Shown here piece by piece: positions 1 to 9,644 of a DNA stretch of 64,000 nt (within the stretch, counting starts at the first letter, position 1; each line of letters begins with the position of its first letter). Below the pieces are notes generated by a model that was not told the DNA's origin, made no database searches, and saw nothing but the letters and a program-made list of their open reading frames with translations. Made by a program: the position numbers and the translations under genes. Source of the stretch: Streptomyces sp. NBC_01408 (lineage in GTDB: Bacteria; Actinomycetota; Actinomycetes; Streptomycetales; Streptomycetaceae). The DNA lies in contig NZ_JAPEPJ010000001.1 in assembly GCF_026340255.1 (NCBI RefSeq), positions 3,961,001-4,025,000 on the forward strand, given 5' to 3'.

Positions 1-271
1 GGACGCTGCGCTGGCGGGGGCCGGGGGGCTGGCCGAGCCGCTGCTGGAGCTGGCGTCGACCACTGCCGTGAAGGCTGCGGCGCTGAGTGGGGCGGGGCCG
101 TGCGTGCTGTCGGAACTGGCCCTGGGGGACGAGCTGGCGGCGCGGCGGCTGGTCGCCGTGCCGGTTGCCGGGGCGGCGCTGGACCGTGAGCTGCGGGCCG
201 TCTGGCCGGTGGGGGCCAGGCCGGCGGGGCCCGCGCGGGATCTGCTGTCGCTGACGCGGGGGCGGGGCTAG
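1..271 (+). CDS. LysR-family transcriptional regulator, C-terminal fragment
   Basis: Only the last 89 or so codons lie in the window; the reading frame is open from base 2 and stops at TAG 269-271. The visible protein has the end of a LysR effector-binding domain: a run like LELASTTAVKAAALSGAGP followed by a 'VLSELAL...ARRLVAVPV' strand-helix pattern typical of this fold. The DNA-binding half would lie to the left. It reads towards the amine-utilisation genes but is separated from the convergent hydrolase gene by a repeat cluster, so a regulatory link to that locus is only a guess. Confidence 0.7.
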   Translation, partial: DAALAGAGGLAEPLLELASTTAVKAAALSGAGPCVLSELALGDELAARRLVAVPVAGAALDRELRAVWPVGARPAGPARDLLSLTRGRG

Positions 272-318
272 CCGCCGCCGCCTGGCCTCTGGCCGGGGGT
301 TGGGTGCGGCGCCGTTGC

Positions 319-551
319 CGGGGCTCCGCCCCGGACCCCGCGCCTCAATCGCCGGCGGGGCTGGGTTGGGGCTCTGCCTCGGGACCCCGCGCCTCAATCG
401 CCGGCGGGGCTGGGTTGGGGCTCTGCCTCGGGACCCCGCGCCTCAATCGCCGGCGGGGCTGGGATTGGGGCGGCGGGGCTGGATTTGGGGCTCTGCCCCC
501 GCGCCTCATGCGCTGGCGGGGCCCGGGGCTTAGACGCCGGCGGGGCTGGGG
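319..551. repeat. Tandem copies of a Streptomyces-type extragenic GC-rich repeat
   Basis: The core CCCCGCGCCTCAATCGCCGG recurs with CCTCAATC at 343, 392 and 441, an exact 49-bp period, and a degenerate fourth copy (CCTCATGC) at 504. The first copy is preceded by the cap GGGGCTCCGCCCCGGA. The last piece (about 532-551) runs into the 3' end of the gamma-glutamyl hydrolase gene and supplies its TAA stop and last codons. Related copies in inverted-pair form lie at 20788-20942 and 60719-60816. Confidence 0.85.
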
Positions 552-1252
552 GCTTGTAGGGGTTTGCGGGTGGCGGCCTGTTCGATCAGGGCGGACATCA
601 CGCGGGTGTCCTTGTCCCGCTCCGGGTGCCACTGGACGCCCAGGCACCAGTGCGCGGGGTCGGTGAGTTCGATGGCCTCCACCGTGCCGTCGGTGGCGTG
701 GGCCGAGGCCATGAGGCCGCGGCCCAGGCGGTCGACGGCCTGGTGGTGGTAGGTCGGGACCTCTGCCTCCTCGGGGACCAGCGTCGCGTACCGGGTGCCG
801 GGGACCGGGCGGACCGGGTGCCAGGACATGGTGCCCGGTGTGTCCATGTGCCCGTCGAGGTGCTGGGTCAGGGTGCCGCCCAGGGCCACGTTCAGGGCCT
901 GCATGCCCCGGCAGACGCCGAGCGTCGGCAGGCCCGTCTCCAGCGCGGCGGCGATCAGGGCGAGCTCCCAGTGGTCGCGGACGGTCGCGGGGGCGCCCGT
1001 ACGGGGGTCGCGGGCGGCGCCGTAGTGGACCGGGTCCACGTCGGGGCCGCCCGCCACGACCAGCCCGTCCAGCCGGCCCAGCACCTCCGCCGCCGTCCCG
1101 GGTTCGTCCGGCGGGAGCAGCACGGCCGTGCCGCCCGCCGCCTGGACGAGTTCGTAGTACCCCGCGGGGACGAGCGCCGTCGGGATGTCCCACACGCCGT
1201 AGCGGGTGGACTCCTCCACGTAGGTGCTGATGCCGATGAGCGGCCTGGGCAC
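530..1252 (-). CDS. Gamma-glutamyl hydrolase, class I glutamine amidotransferase (peptidase C26), PuuD-like
   Basis: This 240-residue cytoplasmic enzyme has the C26 triad: nucleophile Cys114 in LGVCRGMQ, and His209 and Glu211 in QWHPE. PuuD-type enzymes cut the gamma-glutamyl amide of a gamma-glutamyl amine or amino acid, releasing glutamate. The GTG start at 1252 has GGAGG eight bases upstream. Transcribed in the same direction as the permease gene 47 bp upstream, it probably performs the last step of the neighbouring pathway, cleaving gamma-glutamylglycine or a similar product. The last residues (SPAGV) and the stop codon are made by the extragenic repeat that abuts the gene. Substrate is inferred from context. 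Confidence 0.85.
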   Translation of the reverse strand: MPRPLIGISTYVEESTRYGVWDIPTALVPAGYYELVQAAGGTAVLLPPDEPGTAAEVLGRLDGLVVAGGPDVDPVHYGAARDPRTGAPATVRDHWELALIAAALETGLPTLGVCRGMQALNVALGGTLTQHLDGHMDTPGTMSWHPVRPVPGTRYATLVPEEAEVPTYHHQAVDRLGRGLMASAHATDGTVEAIELTDPAHWCLGVQWHPERDKDTRVMSALIEQAATRKPLQAPSPAGV

Positions 1253-1299
1253 GTTCTTTACCTCCAGGACGGGTGGTGCGGTCGGGCGGGAACAGGATT

Positions 1300-2775
<1,476 letters not shown>

Positions 2776-3019
2776 CGTGCGCTCCTGCCTCAGGGCAATG
2801 GGCAATGGTTGTGGGGCGTACCTTTGCCGCAGTGGAGTGGAGTGCGCAAGGCCTCTGCGTTAAAGAGAAGTAACGAATGACTCCCGGCCGACGGTGGCCG
2901 CGGGCGGCGGCGGTGGTGGCGGGAGGGTGGCGGCGGCGCGAGGGTGGCGCGCGGATCCCGGCCCGCCCGTCCCGCACCCGCCGTCCGGCCCGCGGCCCGG
3001 TCCCCCCGCCTCGCCCCGC
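2776..3019. other. Gene-free region upstream of the permease
   Basis: These 244 bp separate the permease start from the end of the FadR-type regulator gene. Besides the GCAATGGTT copy they contain a short inverted repeat CGTTA/TAACG around 2858-2876. The middle is low-complexity GC-rich sequence with no convincing terminator. Confidence 0.4.
2802..2810 (+). promoter_or_regulatory. Candidate operator for the FadR-type regulator (permease side)
   Basis: GCAATGGTT lies 27 bp upstream of the permease start, preceded by a partial copy GGCAATGG at 2794. The same nine bases occur at 3788-3796 between the regulator and glnA4. Shared presence in the two control regions of one pathway suggests a binding site; which protein binds is inference. 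Confidence 0.4.
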
Positions 3020-3766
3020 TCAGGTCAGGAAGCCCCGCAGCAGCGCCGCCGTGCCGCAGCAGTGCTCGCGCATGGTCTCCCGCGCCCGGGCCGCGTCCTG
3101 CTCCCGTACCGCCTCCACCAGGGCGGTGTGCTGCTGCTGCGAGTGCTCCAGGTTGCGCACCAGCAGCGGGATGCAGTCCAGCAGGTCGTTGACGGTGGCC
3201 CGGACGGCCGCGTACTGGGCGGTCAGGGTGGCGGAGCCGGCCAGTTCGCACAGGGTGAGGTGGAAGAGGGTGTCCTGGCGGCGGTAGTCGGCGAGCGGGG
3301 CGTCATGGGTGGCCGCCAGCGCGCCGAGCAGCCGCGCGGTGCCCTCCCCGGTGAGCCCCTGGGAGGCGCAGAGCCCGGCCGCGCCCACCTCCAGCACCTC
3401 GCGGAACCGCAGGACGTCCTCGATGTCCACCCCGGCGACGCGCCGGCGCAGCTCCTCCTCGACGCCGCCCGCCGGGGTGTCGGCACGGGGCAGGACGAAC
3501 GTTCCTCCGTACCGTCCGCGCCGGGACTCGACCAGGCCCTGGTCCTGGAGGACCTTCAGCACCTCGCGCAGCGTGACCCGGCTGATCCCCATCCGCTCCG
3601 CCAGCTCGCGCTCGGGCGGCAGCCGTTCCCCGCCCGGCACCAGACCCAGCCGGACCACCTGGAGGATCTGCTCCAGCGCCTCCTCGAAACCGTTGCCCGC
3701 CCGCACCTGCCGCAGCACGGGATTCAGCCGTGCGACGGCGTCGCCTTCGCTGGCCGTATCGGTCAT
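3020..3766 (-). CDS. FadR-type GntR-family transcriptional regulator
   Basis: This 248-residue DNA-binding protein has an N-terminal winged helix (about residues 35-95, including LPPERELAERMGISRVTLRE and a wing GRYGGTFV) followed by a C-terminal all-helical FCD ligand domain. FadR-subfamily regulators usually repress catabolic genes until a pathway metabolite binds the FCD domain. The ATG at 3766 has GGAGGAG five bases upstream; the longer frame to 3787 lacks a ribosome site. It is divergent from glnA4 with 77 bp between the starts, which strongly suggests it controls glnA4 and probably the permease gene downstream of it. Confidence 0.85.
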   Translation of the reverse strand: MTDTASEGDAVARLNPVLRQVRAGNGFEEALEQILQVVRLGLVPGGERLPPERELAERMGISRVTLREVLKVLQDQGLVESRRGRYGGTFVLPRADTPAGGVEEELRRRVAGVDIEDVLRFREVLEVGAAGLCASQGLTGEGTARLLGALAATHDAPLADYRRQDTLFHLTLCELAGSATLTAQYAAVRATVNDLLDCIPLLVRNLEHSQQQHTALVEAVREQDAARARETMREHCCGTAALLRGFLT

Positions 3767-3787
3767 CTTGGCTCCTCCCCTTCCCAA

Positions 3788-3796
3788 GCAATGGTT
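3788..3796 (+). promoter_or_regulatory. Candidate operator in the regulator-glnA4 divergent promoter
   Basis: GCAATGGTT is followed directly by CTATTCAATACCTTAGG, the only AT-rich stretch between the two divergent genes. It matches the nine bases at 2802-2810 before the permease. An imperfect GGT...ACC symmetry (3793-3808) fits a GntR-family dimer site. Confidence 0.4.
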
Positions 3797-3843
3797 CTAT
3801 TCAATACCTTAGGCCTCCTCGGCTCACCGAAGGAGAGATTCCC

Positions 3844-5208
3844 GTGGTAGACCGCAAGCCGCCGCTCACGACAGAGGAGCTCCGTGCCCTCGTCGCCAGC
3901 GGCGAGATCGACACAGTCGTCCTGGCCTTCCCCGACATGCAGGGGCGCCTCCAGGGCAAGCGGTTCGCCGCACAGTTCTTCCTGGACGAGGTCCTGGAGC
4001 ACGGCACCGAGGGCTGTAACTACCTCCTCGCCGTCGACACCGACATGAACACGGTCGACGGGTACGAGATGTCCTCCTGGGACCGGGGCTACGGCGACTT
4101 CGCCATGCACCCCGACCTCGCCACCCTGCGCCGCATCCCCTGGAACCCCGGCAGCGCCTTCCTCCTGGCCGACCTCGCCTGGAACGACGGCTCGCCCGTC
4201 GTCGCCGCGCCCCGGCAGATCCTGCGCCGCCAGCTGGAGCGCCTCGCCGGGCACGGGTACACCGCGATGGTCGGCACCGAGCTGGAGTTCATGGTCTTCC
4301 AGGACACCTACGAGCAGGCCTGGAACGCCGACTACCGCGGCCTGACCCCCGCCAACCAGTACAACATCGATTACTCCGTCCTCGGGACCGGCCGCATCGA
4401 GCCCCTGCTGCGCCGGATCCGCAACGAGATGCAGGCCGCGGGCCTGGTCGTCGAGTCGGCGAAGGGCGAGTGCAACCTCGGCCAGCACGAGATCGCCTTC
4501 CGCTACGACGAGGCGCTCACCACGTGCGACCAGCACGCCGTCTACAAGACGGGGGCCAAGGAGATCGCCTCCCAGGAAGGTGTCTCGCTCACCTTCATGG
4601 CCAAGTTCGACGAGCGCGAGGGCAACTCCTGCCACATCCACCTCTCCCTGGGCGACGCCGACGGACGCAATGCGATGGCCGGTGACGGCCCGGGCGGCAT
4701 GTCACCGGTGATGCGGCACTTCCTGGCGGGCCAGCTGGCCGCGCTGCGCGACTTCTCCCTTCTCTACGCCCCCAACATCAATTCGTACAAGCGTTTCCGG
4801 CCCGGATCCTTCGCCCCGACGGCCGTCGCCTGGGGCGTGGACAACCGGACCTGTGCGCTCCGGGTGGTCGGTCACGGCCGTTCCATGCGCTTCGAGAACC
4901 GCCTCCCCGGCGGTGACGTCAACCCGTACCTCGCCGTCGCCGGCCTGGTCGCGGCCGGGCTCTACGGCGTCGAGAACGAGCTGGAACTCCCGGAGGTCTG
5001 CGCGGGCAACGCCTACACCGGCGAGTACGCGCACGTCCCGAGCACCCTGCGCGAGGCCGCGGAGCTCTGGGAGAACAGCGAGATCGCCAAGGCGGCCTTC
5101 GGCCCCGAGGTGGTCGCCCACTACCGGAACATGGCCCGCGTGGAACTCGACGCGTACGACTCCGCGGTCACCGACTGGGAGCTGCGCCGCTCCTTCGAAC
5201 GCCTCTAG
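3844..5208 (+). CDS. glnA4: Glutamine-synthetase-like gamma-glutamylethanolamide synthetase (GlnA4-like)
   Basis: The 454-residue protein has the full type I-like glutamine synthetase fold: the N-terminal beta-grasp, the metal-binding GTELEF (about 144-149) and GQHEIAF, the HIHLS ammonia/metal loop (His264, His266), NSYKRFRPGSFAPTAVAWG for ATP and glutamate, and RFENRLPGGDVNPY at the end. GlnA4 of S. coelicolor is known to couple glutamate to ethanolamine with ATP rather than to ammonia. Assignment to that paralogue rests on the adjacent ethanolamine permease, aldehyde dehydrogenase, short-chain dehydrogenase and hydrolase. The GTG at 3844 follows AGGAGAG. It is divergent from its probable FadR-type regulator. 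A polyamine substrate cannot be excluded from sequence alone. Confidence 0.85.
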   Translation: MVDRKPPLTTEELRALVASGEIDTVVLAFPDMQGRLQGKRFAAQFFLDEVLEHGTEGCNYLLAVDTDMNTVDGYEMSSWDRGYGDFAMHPDLATLRRIPWNPGSAFLLADLAWNDGSPVVAAPRQILRRQLERLAGHGYTAMVGTELEFMVFQDTYEQAWNADYRGLTPANQYNIDYSVLGTGRIEPLLRRIRNEMQAAGLVVESAKGECNLGQHEIAFRYDEALTTCDQHAVYKTGAKEIASQEGVSLTFMAKFDEREGNSCHIHLSLGDADGRNAMAGDGPGGMSPVMRHFLAGQLAALRDFSLLYAPNINSYKRFRPGSFAPTAVAWGVDNRTCALRVVGHGRSMRFENRLPGGDVNPYLAVAGLVAAGLYGVENELELPEVCAGNAYTGEYAHVPSTLREAAELWENSEIAKAAFGPEVVAHYRNMARVELDAYDSAVTDWELRRSFERL

Positions 5209-5223
5209 GGGGTGTCCCCCCTA
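5206..5223 (+). other. Small hairpin between glnA4 and the aldehyde dehydrogenase
   Basis: TAGGGGG and CCCCCTA form a seven-base stem that includes the glnA4 stop codon. There is no T run, so it is more likely an mRNA-processing or stability element than a full terminator. Confidence 0.35.
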
Positions 5224-5266
5224 TCCCGCCGACCGACCCGAACCCCGAAAGTCTGTGAGGCACCAC

Positions 5267-6646
5267 GTGTCCGATGTGCTGGCCCCCCTCGTTCTAGAGG
5301 TGTTGAATCCGGCCACCGAGGAAACCGTCGCCATCGTCCCGGCCGCCACACGGGACGATGTCGACGCCGCCGTGGCCCGGGCCGCCGCCGCCCAGCGCGG
5401 CTGGGCCGCGGCGGCCCCCGCCGACCGCGCCCGGCTGCTGCGTCGCTTCGCCGCGGTCGTCGACGGCCACGTCGAGGAACTGGCGCAGCTGGAGGTCCGC
5501 GAAGCCGGCCACACCATCGGCAACGCCCGCTGGGAAGCGGGCAACGTCCGCGACCTGCTCGAATTCGCCGCCGGGGGAGTGGAACGGCTCTCCGGCCGCC
5601 AGATCCCCGTCGCGGGCGGCATCGACGTCACCTTCCTCGAACCCCTCGGCGTCATCGGCGTGATCGCCCCCTGGAACTTCCCCATGCCGATCGCCGCCTG
5701 GGGCCTCGCCCCCGCCCTGGCCGCCGGCAACGCCGTCATCCTCAAGCCCGCCGAGACCACCCCGCTCACCGCGCTGCGCCTCGCCGAACTCGCCCTCGAA
5801 GCCGGGATCCCCGAGCACCTCTTCCAGGTGCTCCCCGGCCACGGGGCGGTGGCGGGCGACGCACTGGTCGAGCACCCCGGCGTGGCCAAGATCGTCTTCA
5901 CCGGCTCCACCCGCGTCGGCAAGCAGATCATGGCCAAGTGCGCGGACCGGGTGAAGCGGGTCACCCTCGAACTGGGCGGCAAGAGCCCCAACATCGTCTT
6001 CGCGGACGCGGACCTGGAAGCGGCCGCCGCGGCCGCCCCCATGGCCTTCCTCGACAACACCGGCCAGGACTGCTGCGCCCGCACCCGGATCCTCGTACAG
6101 CGGTCGGTGTACGACCGCTTCCTGGAACTGCTCGCCCCGGGCATCGAGGGCGTCGTCGTGGGAGACCCGTCCGACGAGAAGACCCAGATGGGCCCGCTGA
6201 TCTCGCGCGCCCAGCTGGACCGCGTACGGTCCTACGTCACCGACGACCTGACGGCGGTCCGCGGCTCCGCCCCCGAGGGCCCCGGCTTCTGGTACCCGCC
6301 GACCCTCGTCACCGGCGTGCCCCCCACCGCGCCCGTGGCCGCCGAGGAGGTCTTCGGCCCCGTCGCCGTCGTCCTGCCCTTCGAGGACGAGGAGGACGCC
6401 GTACGCCTGGCCAACGCGACCGAGTACGGACTGTCCGGCTCCCTCTGGACCCGCGACATCGGCCGCGCGCTGCGCGTCTCGCGCGCCGTCGCCGCGGGCA
6501 ACCTGTCCGTCAACTCCCACAGCAGCGTCCGCTACTGGACCCCCTTCGGCGGCTACAAGCAGTCCGGGCTCGGCCGCGAGCTCGGACCCGACGCCCTCAC
6601 CGCTTTCACCGAGACCAAGAACGTCTTCATCAGCACGGAGGCCTGA
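5267..6646 (+). CDS. NAD(P)-dependent aldehyde dehydrogenase
   Basis: The 459-residue enzyme belongs to the classical ALDH superfamily. The general base Glu235 lies in LELGGKSPN, and the nucleophile is Cys269 in GQDCC, 34 residues later, the usual spacing. The coenzyme-binding PWNFP and FTGSTRVGK motifs are present, as is the C-terminal PFGGYKQSG. The GTG at 5267 follows GAGG. It lies 58 bp after glnA4 and 6 bp before the dehydrogenase gene, so all three are probably co-transcribed. In the proposed pathway it would oxidise gamma-glutamyl-aminoacetaldehyde to gamma-glutamylglycine; that substrate is inferred. Confidence 0.88.
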   Translation: MSDVLAPLVLEVLNPATEETVAIVPAATRDDVDAAVARAAAAQRGWAAAAPADRARLLRRFAAVVDGHVEELAQLEVREAGHTIGNARWEAGNVRDLLEFAAGGVERLSGRQIPVAGGIDVTFLEPLGVIGVIAPWNFPMPIAAWGLAPALAAGNAVILKPAETTPLTALRLAELALEAGIPEHLFQVLPGHGAVAGDALVEHPGVAKIVFTGSTRVGKQIMAKCADRVKRVTLELGGKSPNIVFADADLEAAAAAAPMAFLDNTGQDCCARTRILVQRSVYDRFLELLAPGIEGVVVGDPSDEKTQMGPLISRAQLDRVRSYVTDDLTAVRGSAPEGPGFWYPPTLVTGVPPTAPVAAEEVFGPVAVVLPFEDEEDAVRLANATEYGLSGSLWTRDIGRALRVSRAVAAGNLSVNSHSSVRYWTPFGGYKQSGLGRELGPDALTAFTETKNVFISTEA

Positions 6647-6652
6647 ACCGAC

Positions 6653-7444
6653 ATGACCGACCGCACCGAAGAGATCATCTGCCGCCGCCTGGTCGGCCGC
6701 ACCGCCGTCATCACCGGAGCCGGCAGCGGCATCGGCCTCGCCACCGCCCGCCGCCTCGCCTCCGAAGGAGCGAACGTGGTCTGCGCGGACATCGACGAGA
6801 CGGCCGGCAAGGCCGCCGCCGAGGAGGTCGGCGGCACCTTCGTCAAGGTGGACGTCACCGACAAGGAGCAGGTCGACGCCCTGTTCAAGACGGCCTTCGA
6901 CACCTACGGCTCCGTCGACATCGCCTTCAACAACGCGGGCATCTCGCCGCCGGACGACGACTCGATCCTCACCACCGAACTCGATGCCTGGCGCCGCGTC
7001 CAGGACGTCAACCTCACCTCCGTCTACCTGTGCTGCAAGGCGGCCCTGCCCTACATGCAGCGCCAGGGCCGGGGCTCCATCATCAACACCGCGTCCTTCG
7101 TGGCCATCATGGGCGCGGCCACCTCCCAGATCTCCTACACCGCCTCCAAGGGCGGCGTCCTCGCCATGTCCCGCGAGCTCGGCGTGCAGTTCGCCCGTGA
7201 GGGCATCCGCGTGAACGCCCTGTGCCCGGGGCCCGTCAACACCCCGCTCCTGCAAGAGCTGTTCGCCAAGGACCCCGAGCGCGCCGCCCGCCGCCTCGTG
7301 CACATCCCGCTGGGCCGGTTCGCCGAGCCCACCGAGATCGCCGCCGCCGTCGCCTTCCTCGCCAGCGACGACTCCTCCTTCATCAACGCCACCGACTTCC
7401 TCGTCGACGGCGGCATCTCCGGCGCGTACGTGACCCCGCTGTAG
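6653..7444 (+). CDS. Short-chain dehydrogenase/reductase
   Basis: This 263-residue classical SDR has TGAGSGIG (21-28) for the dinucleotide, NNAG (93-96), Ser148, and YTASK with Tyr162 and Lys166 as the catalytic pair; PGPVNTPL follows. Automated annotation would call it a 3-oxoacyl-ACP reductase, but its place 6 bp after the aldehyde dehydrogenase and downstream of glnA4 suggests another role: oxidising the hydroxyl of gamma-glutamylethanolamide to the aldehyde. That would fill the missing step between GlnA4 and the aldehyde dehydrogenase. GGAGG lies 11 bp before the ATG. It converges on the next gene with a 9-bp gap. Confidence 0.85.
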   Translation: MTDRTEEIICRRLVGRTAVITGAGSGIGLATARRLASEGANVVCADIDETAGKAAAEEVGGTFVKVDVTDKEQVDALFKTAFDTYGSVDIAFNNAGISPPDDDSILTTELDAWRRVQDVNLTSVYLCCKAALPYMQRQGRGSIINTASFVAIMGAATSQISYTASKGGVLAMSRELGVQFAREGIRVNALCPGPVNTPLLQELFAKDPERAARRLVHIPLGRFAEPTEIAAAVAFLASDDSSFINATDFLVDGGISGAYVTPL

Positions 7445-7453
7445 GCCGATCGG

Positions 7454-8656
7454 CTAGAGGAAGGTGCGGCCCTCGCCCCGGTACGTCGGGACGGTGGCCG
7501 TCACCCGGTCGCCCTCGACGAGGTGCAACGCGTCGAACCGCTCGCACAGTTCGCCCGCCTTGGCATGGCGGAACCAGACCCGGTCGCCGATCAGCAGGTC
7601 GTCGGCCGGGCTCCCCAGCAGCGGGGTCTGCACCTCGCCCGCGCCCTCCTGGGGGTCGTAGCGCAGGCCCTGCGGGAGGTACGGCACCGGCAGCCGGTCC
7701 GGCCCGGCCGCGCCGGAGGCGGGATAGCCGCCGCCGAGCACGGTGACCACGCCTACGCCGGGACGCCGGACCACCGGCTGCGCGAACAGCGCGGCCGGCC
7801 GGCCCCGGAACGAGGTGTAGTTGTCGAACAGCCGCGGCACGTACAACCCGGACCCGGCGGCGATCTCGGTGACCGCGTCCTCCGCGGCCGTCTGCTGCAC
7901 GCTGCCGGTCCCGCCGCCGTTGACGAACTCCAGGTCCGGCACCACCGCGCGCACCGCCCGTACCGCCTCGGCGCGGCGGGCGGCCAGTTCCTTGCGGGCC
8001 GCGCCCTGCATGAGCCGGATGGCCCGGGAGCGCAGCGGACGGCCCGCCAGCGCGTCCCCGACCCCGGCGACATGGCCCTCGTACCCCATCAGCCCCACCA
8101 CCCGGAAGCCGGGCCGGGCGGCGACCGTACGGGCCAGGGCCGCCAGTTGGGCGGGCTCGCGCAGCGGGGAGCGGCGGGCGCCGACCCGGACCCGCCCGCC
8201 GAACAGCTGCAGCGCGGTGTCCAGCTCCAGGCAGACCCGCACCTCCTGCGTGCCGCCGTCCCGCGCCCGGTCGACGAGCTCCAGCTGGGCCGGGTCGTCG
8301 ATCACGACCGTGACCGCGGCGGCGAGCTTGGGATCCGAGGCGAGCTCGGCGAAGCCGCCCCGGTCGGCGGACGGATAGGCCAGCAGGACGTCCTCGAACC
8401 CGGAACGGGCCAGCCACAGCGACTCGGCGAGGGTGTACGACATGACCCCGGCGAATCCGGGCCTCGCCAGGACCCGTTCCAGGAGCGCGCGGCACCGGAC
8501 GGACTTGCTGGCGACCCGCACGGGCTTCCCGCCGGCCCGCCGCACGAGATCGTCGGCGTTGGCGTCGAACGCGTCGAGGTCGACGACGGCCAGGGGCGCG
8601 TCGAGGTGCGCGGTCGCCCGGTCGTAACGGGCGCGGTCGGCGGCGGGGGAATTCAT
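7454..8656 (-). CDS. PLP-dependent alanine racemase-fold enzyme (amino acid deaminase / D-threonine aldolase-like)
   Basis: The 400-residue protein has the alanine racemase N-terminal barrel: PLAVVDLDAFDANADDL followed by PVRVASKSVR, in which Lys51 should carry PLP. A C-terminal D-serine-dehydratase-like domain follows, with GDRVWFRHAKAGELCERF and the final 'VPTYRGEGRTFL'. Streptomyces proteins of this type are annotated as amino acid deaminases or type III D-threonine aldolases; the exact reaction cannot be read from sequence. The ATG at 8656 has only a weak ribosome site, so the start is less certain. It converges on the SDR gene. Confidence 0.75.
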   Translation of the reverse strand: MNSPAADRARYDRATAHLDAPLAVVDLDAFDANADDLVRRAGGKPVRVASKSVRCRALLERVLARPGFAGVMSYTLAESLWLARSGFEDVLLAYPSADRGGFAELASDPKLAAAVTVVIDDPAQLELVDRARDGGTQEVRVCLELDTALQLFGGRVRVGARRSPLREPAQLAALARTVAARPGFRVVGLMGYEGHVAGVGDALAGRPLRSRAIRLMQGAARKELAARRAEAVRAVRAVVPDLEFVNGGGTGSVQQTAAEDAVTEIAAGSGLYVPRLFDNYTSFRGRPAALFAQPVVRRPGVGVVTVLGGGYPASGAAGPDRLPVPYLPQGLRYDPQEGAGEVQTPLLGSPADDLLIGDRVWFRHAKAGELCERFDALHLVEGDRVTATVPTYRGEGRTFL

Positions 8657-8786
8657 GGGCGGCAGCTTGCCAGACCGCTCTACCCGTGGGTAGGGGTCGC
8701 GCCCGGCGCCTGCGGGTCGGCCCGGGGCCCGGAGGACCGTAGAGTACGGGCAGGCAGCCGTACGGAACGGGGGGCGGAGCCGCCGG

Positions 8787-9644
8787 ATGACCACGTCGAC
8801 ACCGCGGACAGCGGTCCTGGGCGATCCCGGCCCGCCGCCGCCCCCGCATCCGCGCCCGCGCCGCCATCCCGGACGGGTCTTCGCCGCCGTGCTCTGCGCT
8901 CTGCTCGGTGCGGGCCTGGCCGGTGGGGCCGCCGCCACCACCTGGGCCGAACACCGCGCCGCGCAGCGCCCGTTGTCCGCCGAAGCCGTCTACCGCAAGG
9001 CCGGTTCGCTGTGGCGGGCCACCCCGGTTGACGGTCTCTTCCCGCCCGTCGTGGCCGGCCCCGCGGCCGGACCCGGGGGCGCCGACCGGACCTGGACCCG
9101 GATCGCCCTGGCCCCCGACGCCGACTGCCCGGCCGCGCTCGCCGCCGACTGGCAGGGGCTGCTGGCCGGCACCGGCTGCACGCGGGTCCTGCGCGCCACC
9201 TACACCGACGCCACCCGCAGCTCCCTGATCACCGTCGGCATGGTCTTCACCCCCGCCGACGCCCCCGCGATGGCCGCGCTCACCGGCCGGCTCACCGCCC
9301 CGCCCGCATACGGGTTCGCCGACACCCAGCGCGCCGCCTGGGAGGCGTCCGTACTCCCCGAGGCCCCCGTCGTCGTCTACGCGGTCTCCGCCTTCGCCGA
9401 CGGCCGCCACCTGGACGCGCCCCGCCCCGCCGGGGAACTGATGAAGAAGGACGCCACCGGAGCCATGGCCCAGGCGGGCCTCGGCCACGAGGCCAAGGCC
9501 CTCGCCGACCGCATCCGGGGCACGGTCCGGACCCTCGCCGCCCCGGCGGAGCCGATGCCGGCCAAGTCGGCCCCAGCCAAGCAGGCCCCGGCGACACGGG
9601 CCGAGACGACGCAGCCCCCGTCCGCCCCGGAGCCCACCCGATGA
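8787..9644 (+). CDS. Single-pass membrane protein of the mycosin operon, unknown function
   Basis: I do not recognise a named family in this 285-residue protein. It has a Pro/Arg-rich cytoplasmic start (about 1-30), one transmembrane helix (about 31-50, VFAAVLCALLGAGLAGGAAA), an extracytoplasmic domain of about 180 residues with two cysteines, and a low-complexity Ala/Pro/Lys tail. It overlaps the mycosin gene by ATGA, so the two are translationally coupled and it is probably the protease's partner or substrate. A TAGAGT -10-like hexamer lies at 8740. Similar proteins beside Streptomyces mycosin genes are annotated only as hypothetical. Confidence 0.7.
   Translation: MTTSTPRTAVLGDPGPPPPPHPRPRRHPGRVFAAVLCALLGAGLAGGAAATTWAEHRAAQRPLSAEAVYRKAGSLWRATPVDGLFPPVVAGPAAGPGGADRTWTRIALAPDADCPAALAADWQGLLAGTGCTRVLRATYTDATRSSLITVGMVFTPADAPAMAALTGRLTAPPAYGFADTQRAAWEASVLPEAPVVVYAVSAFADGRHLDAPRPAGELMKKDATGAMAQAGLGHEAKALADRIRGTVRTLAAPAEPMPAKSAPAKQAPATRAETTQPPSAPEPTR

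Noticed and set aside
319..551. CRISPR-like array
   Set aside because: The whole 49-bp unit repeats without variable spacers, and no cas genes are near.
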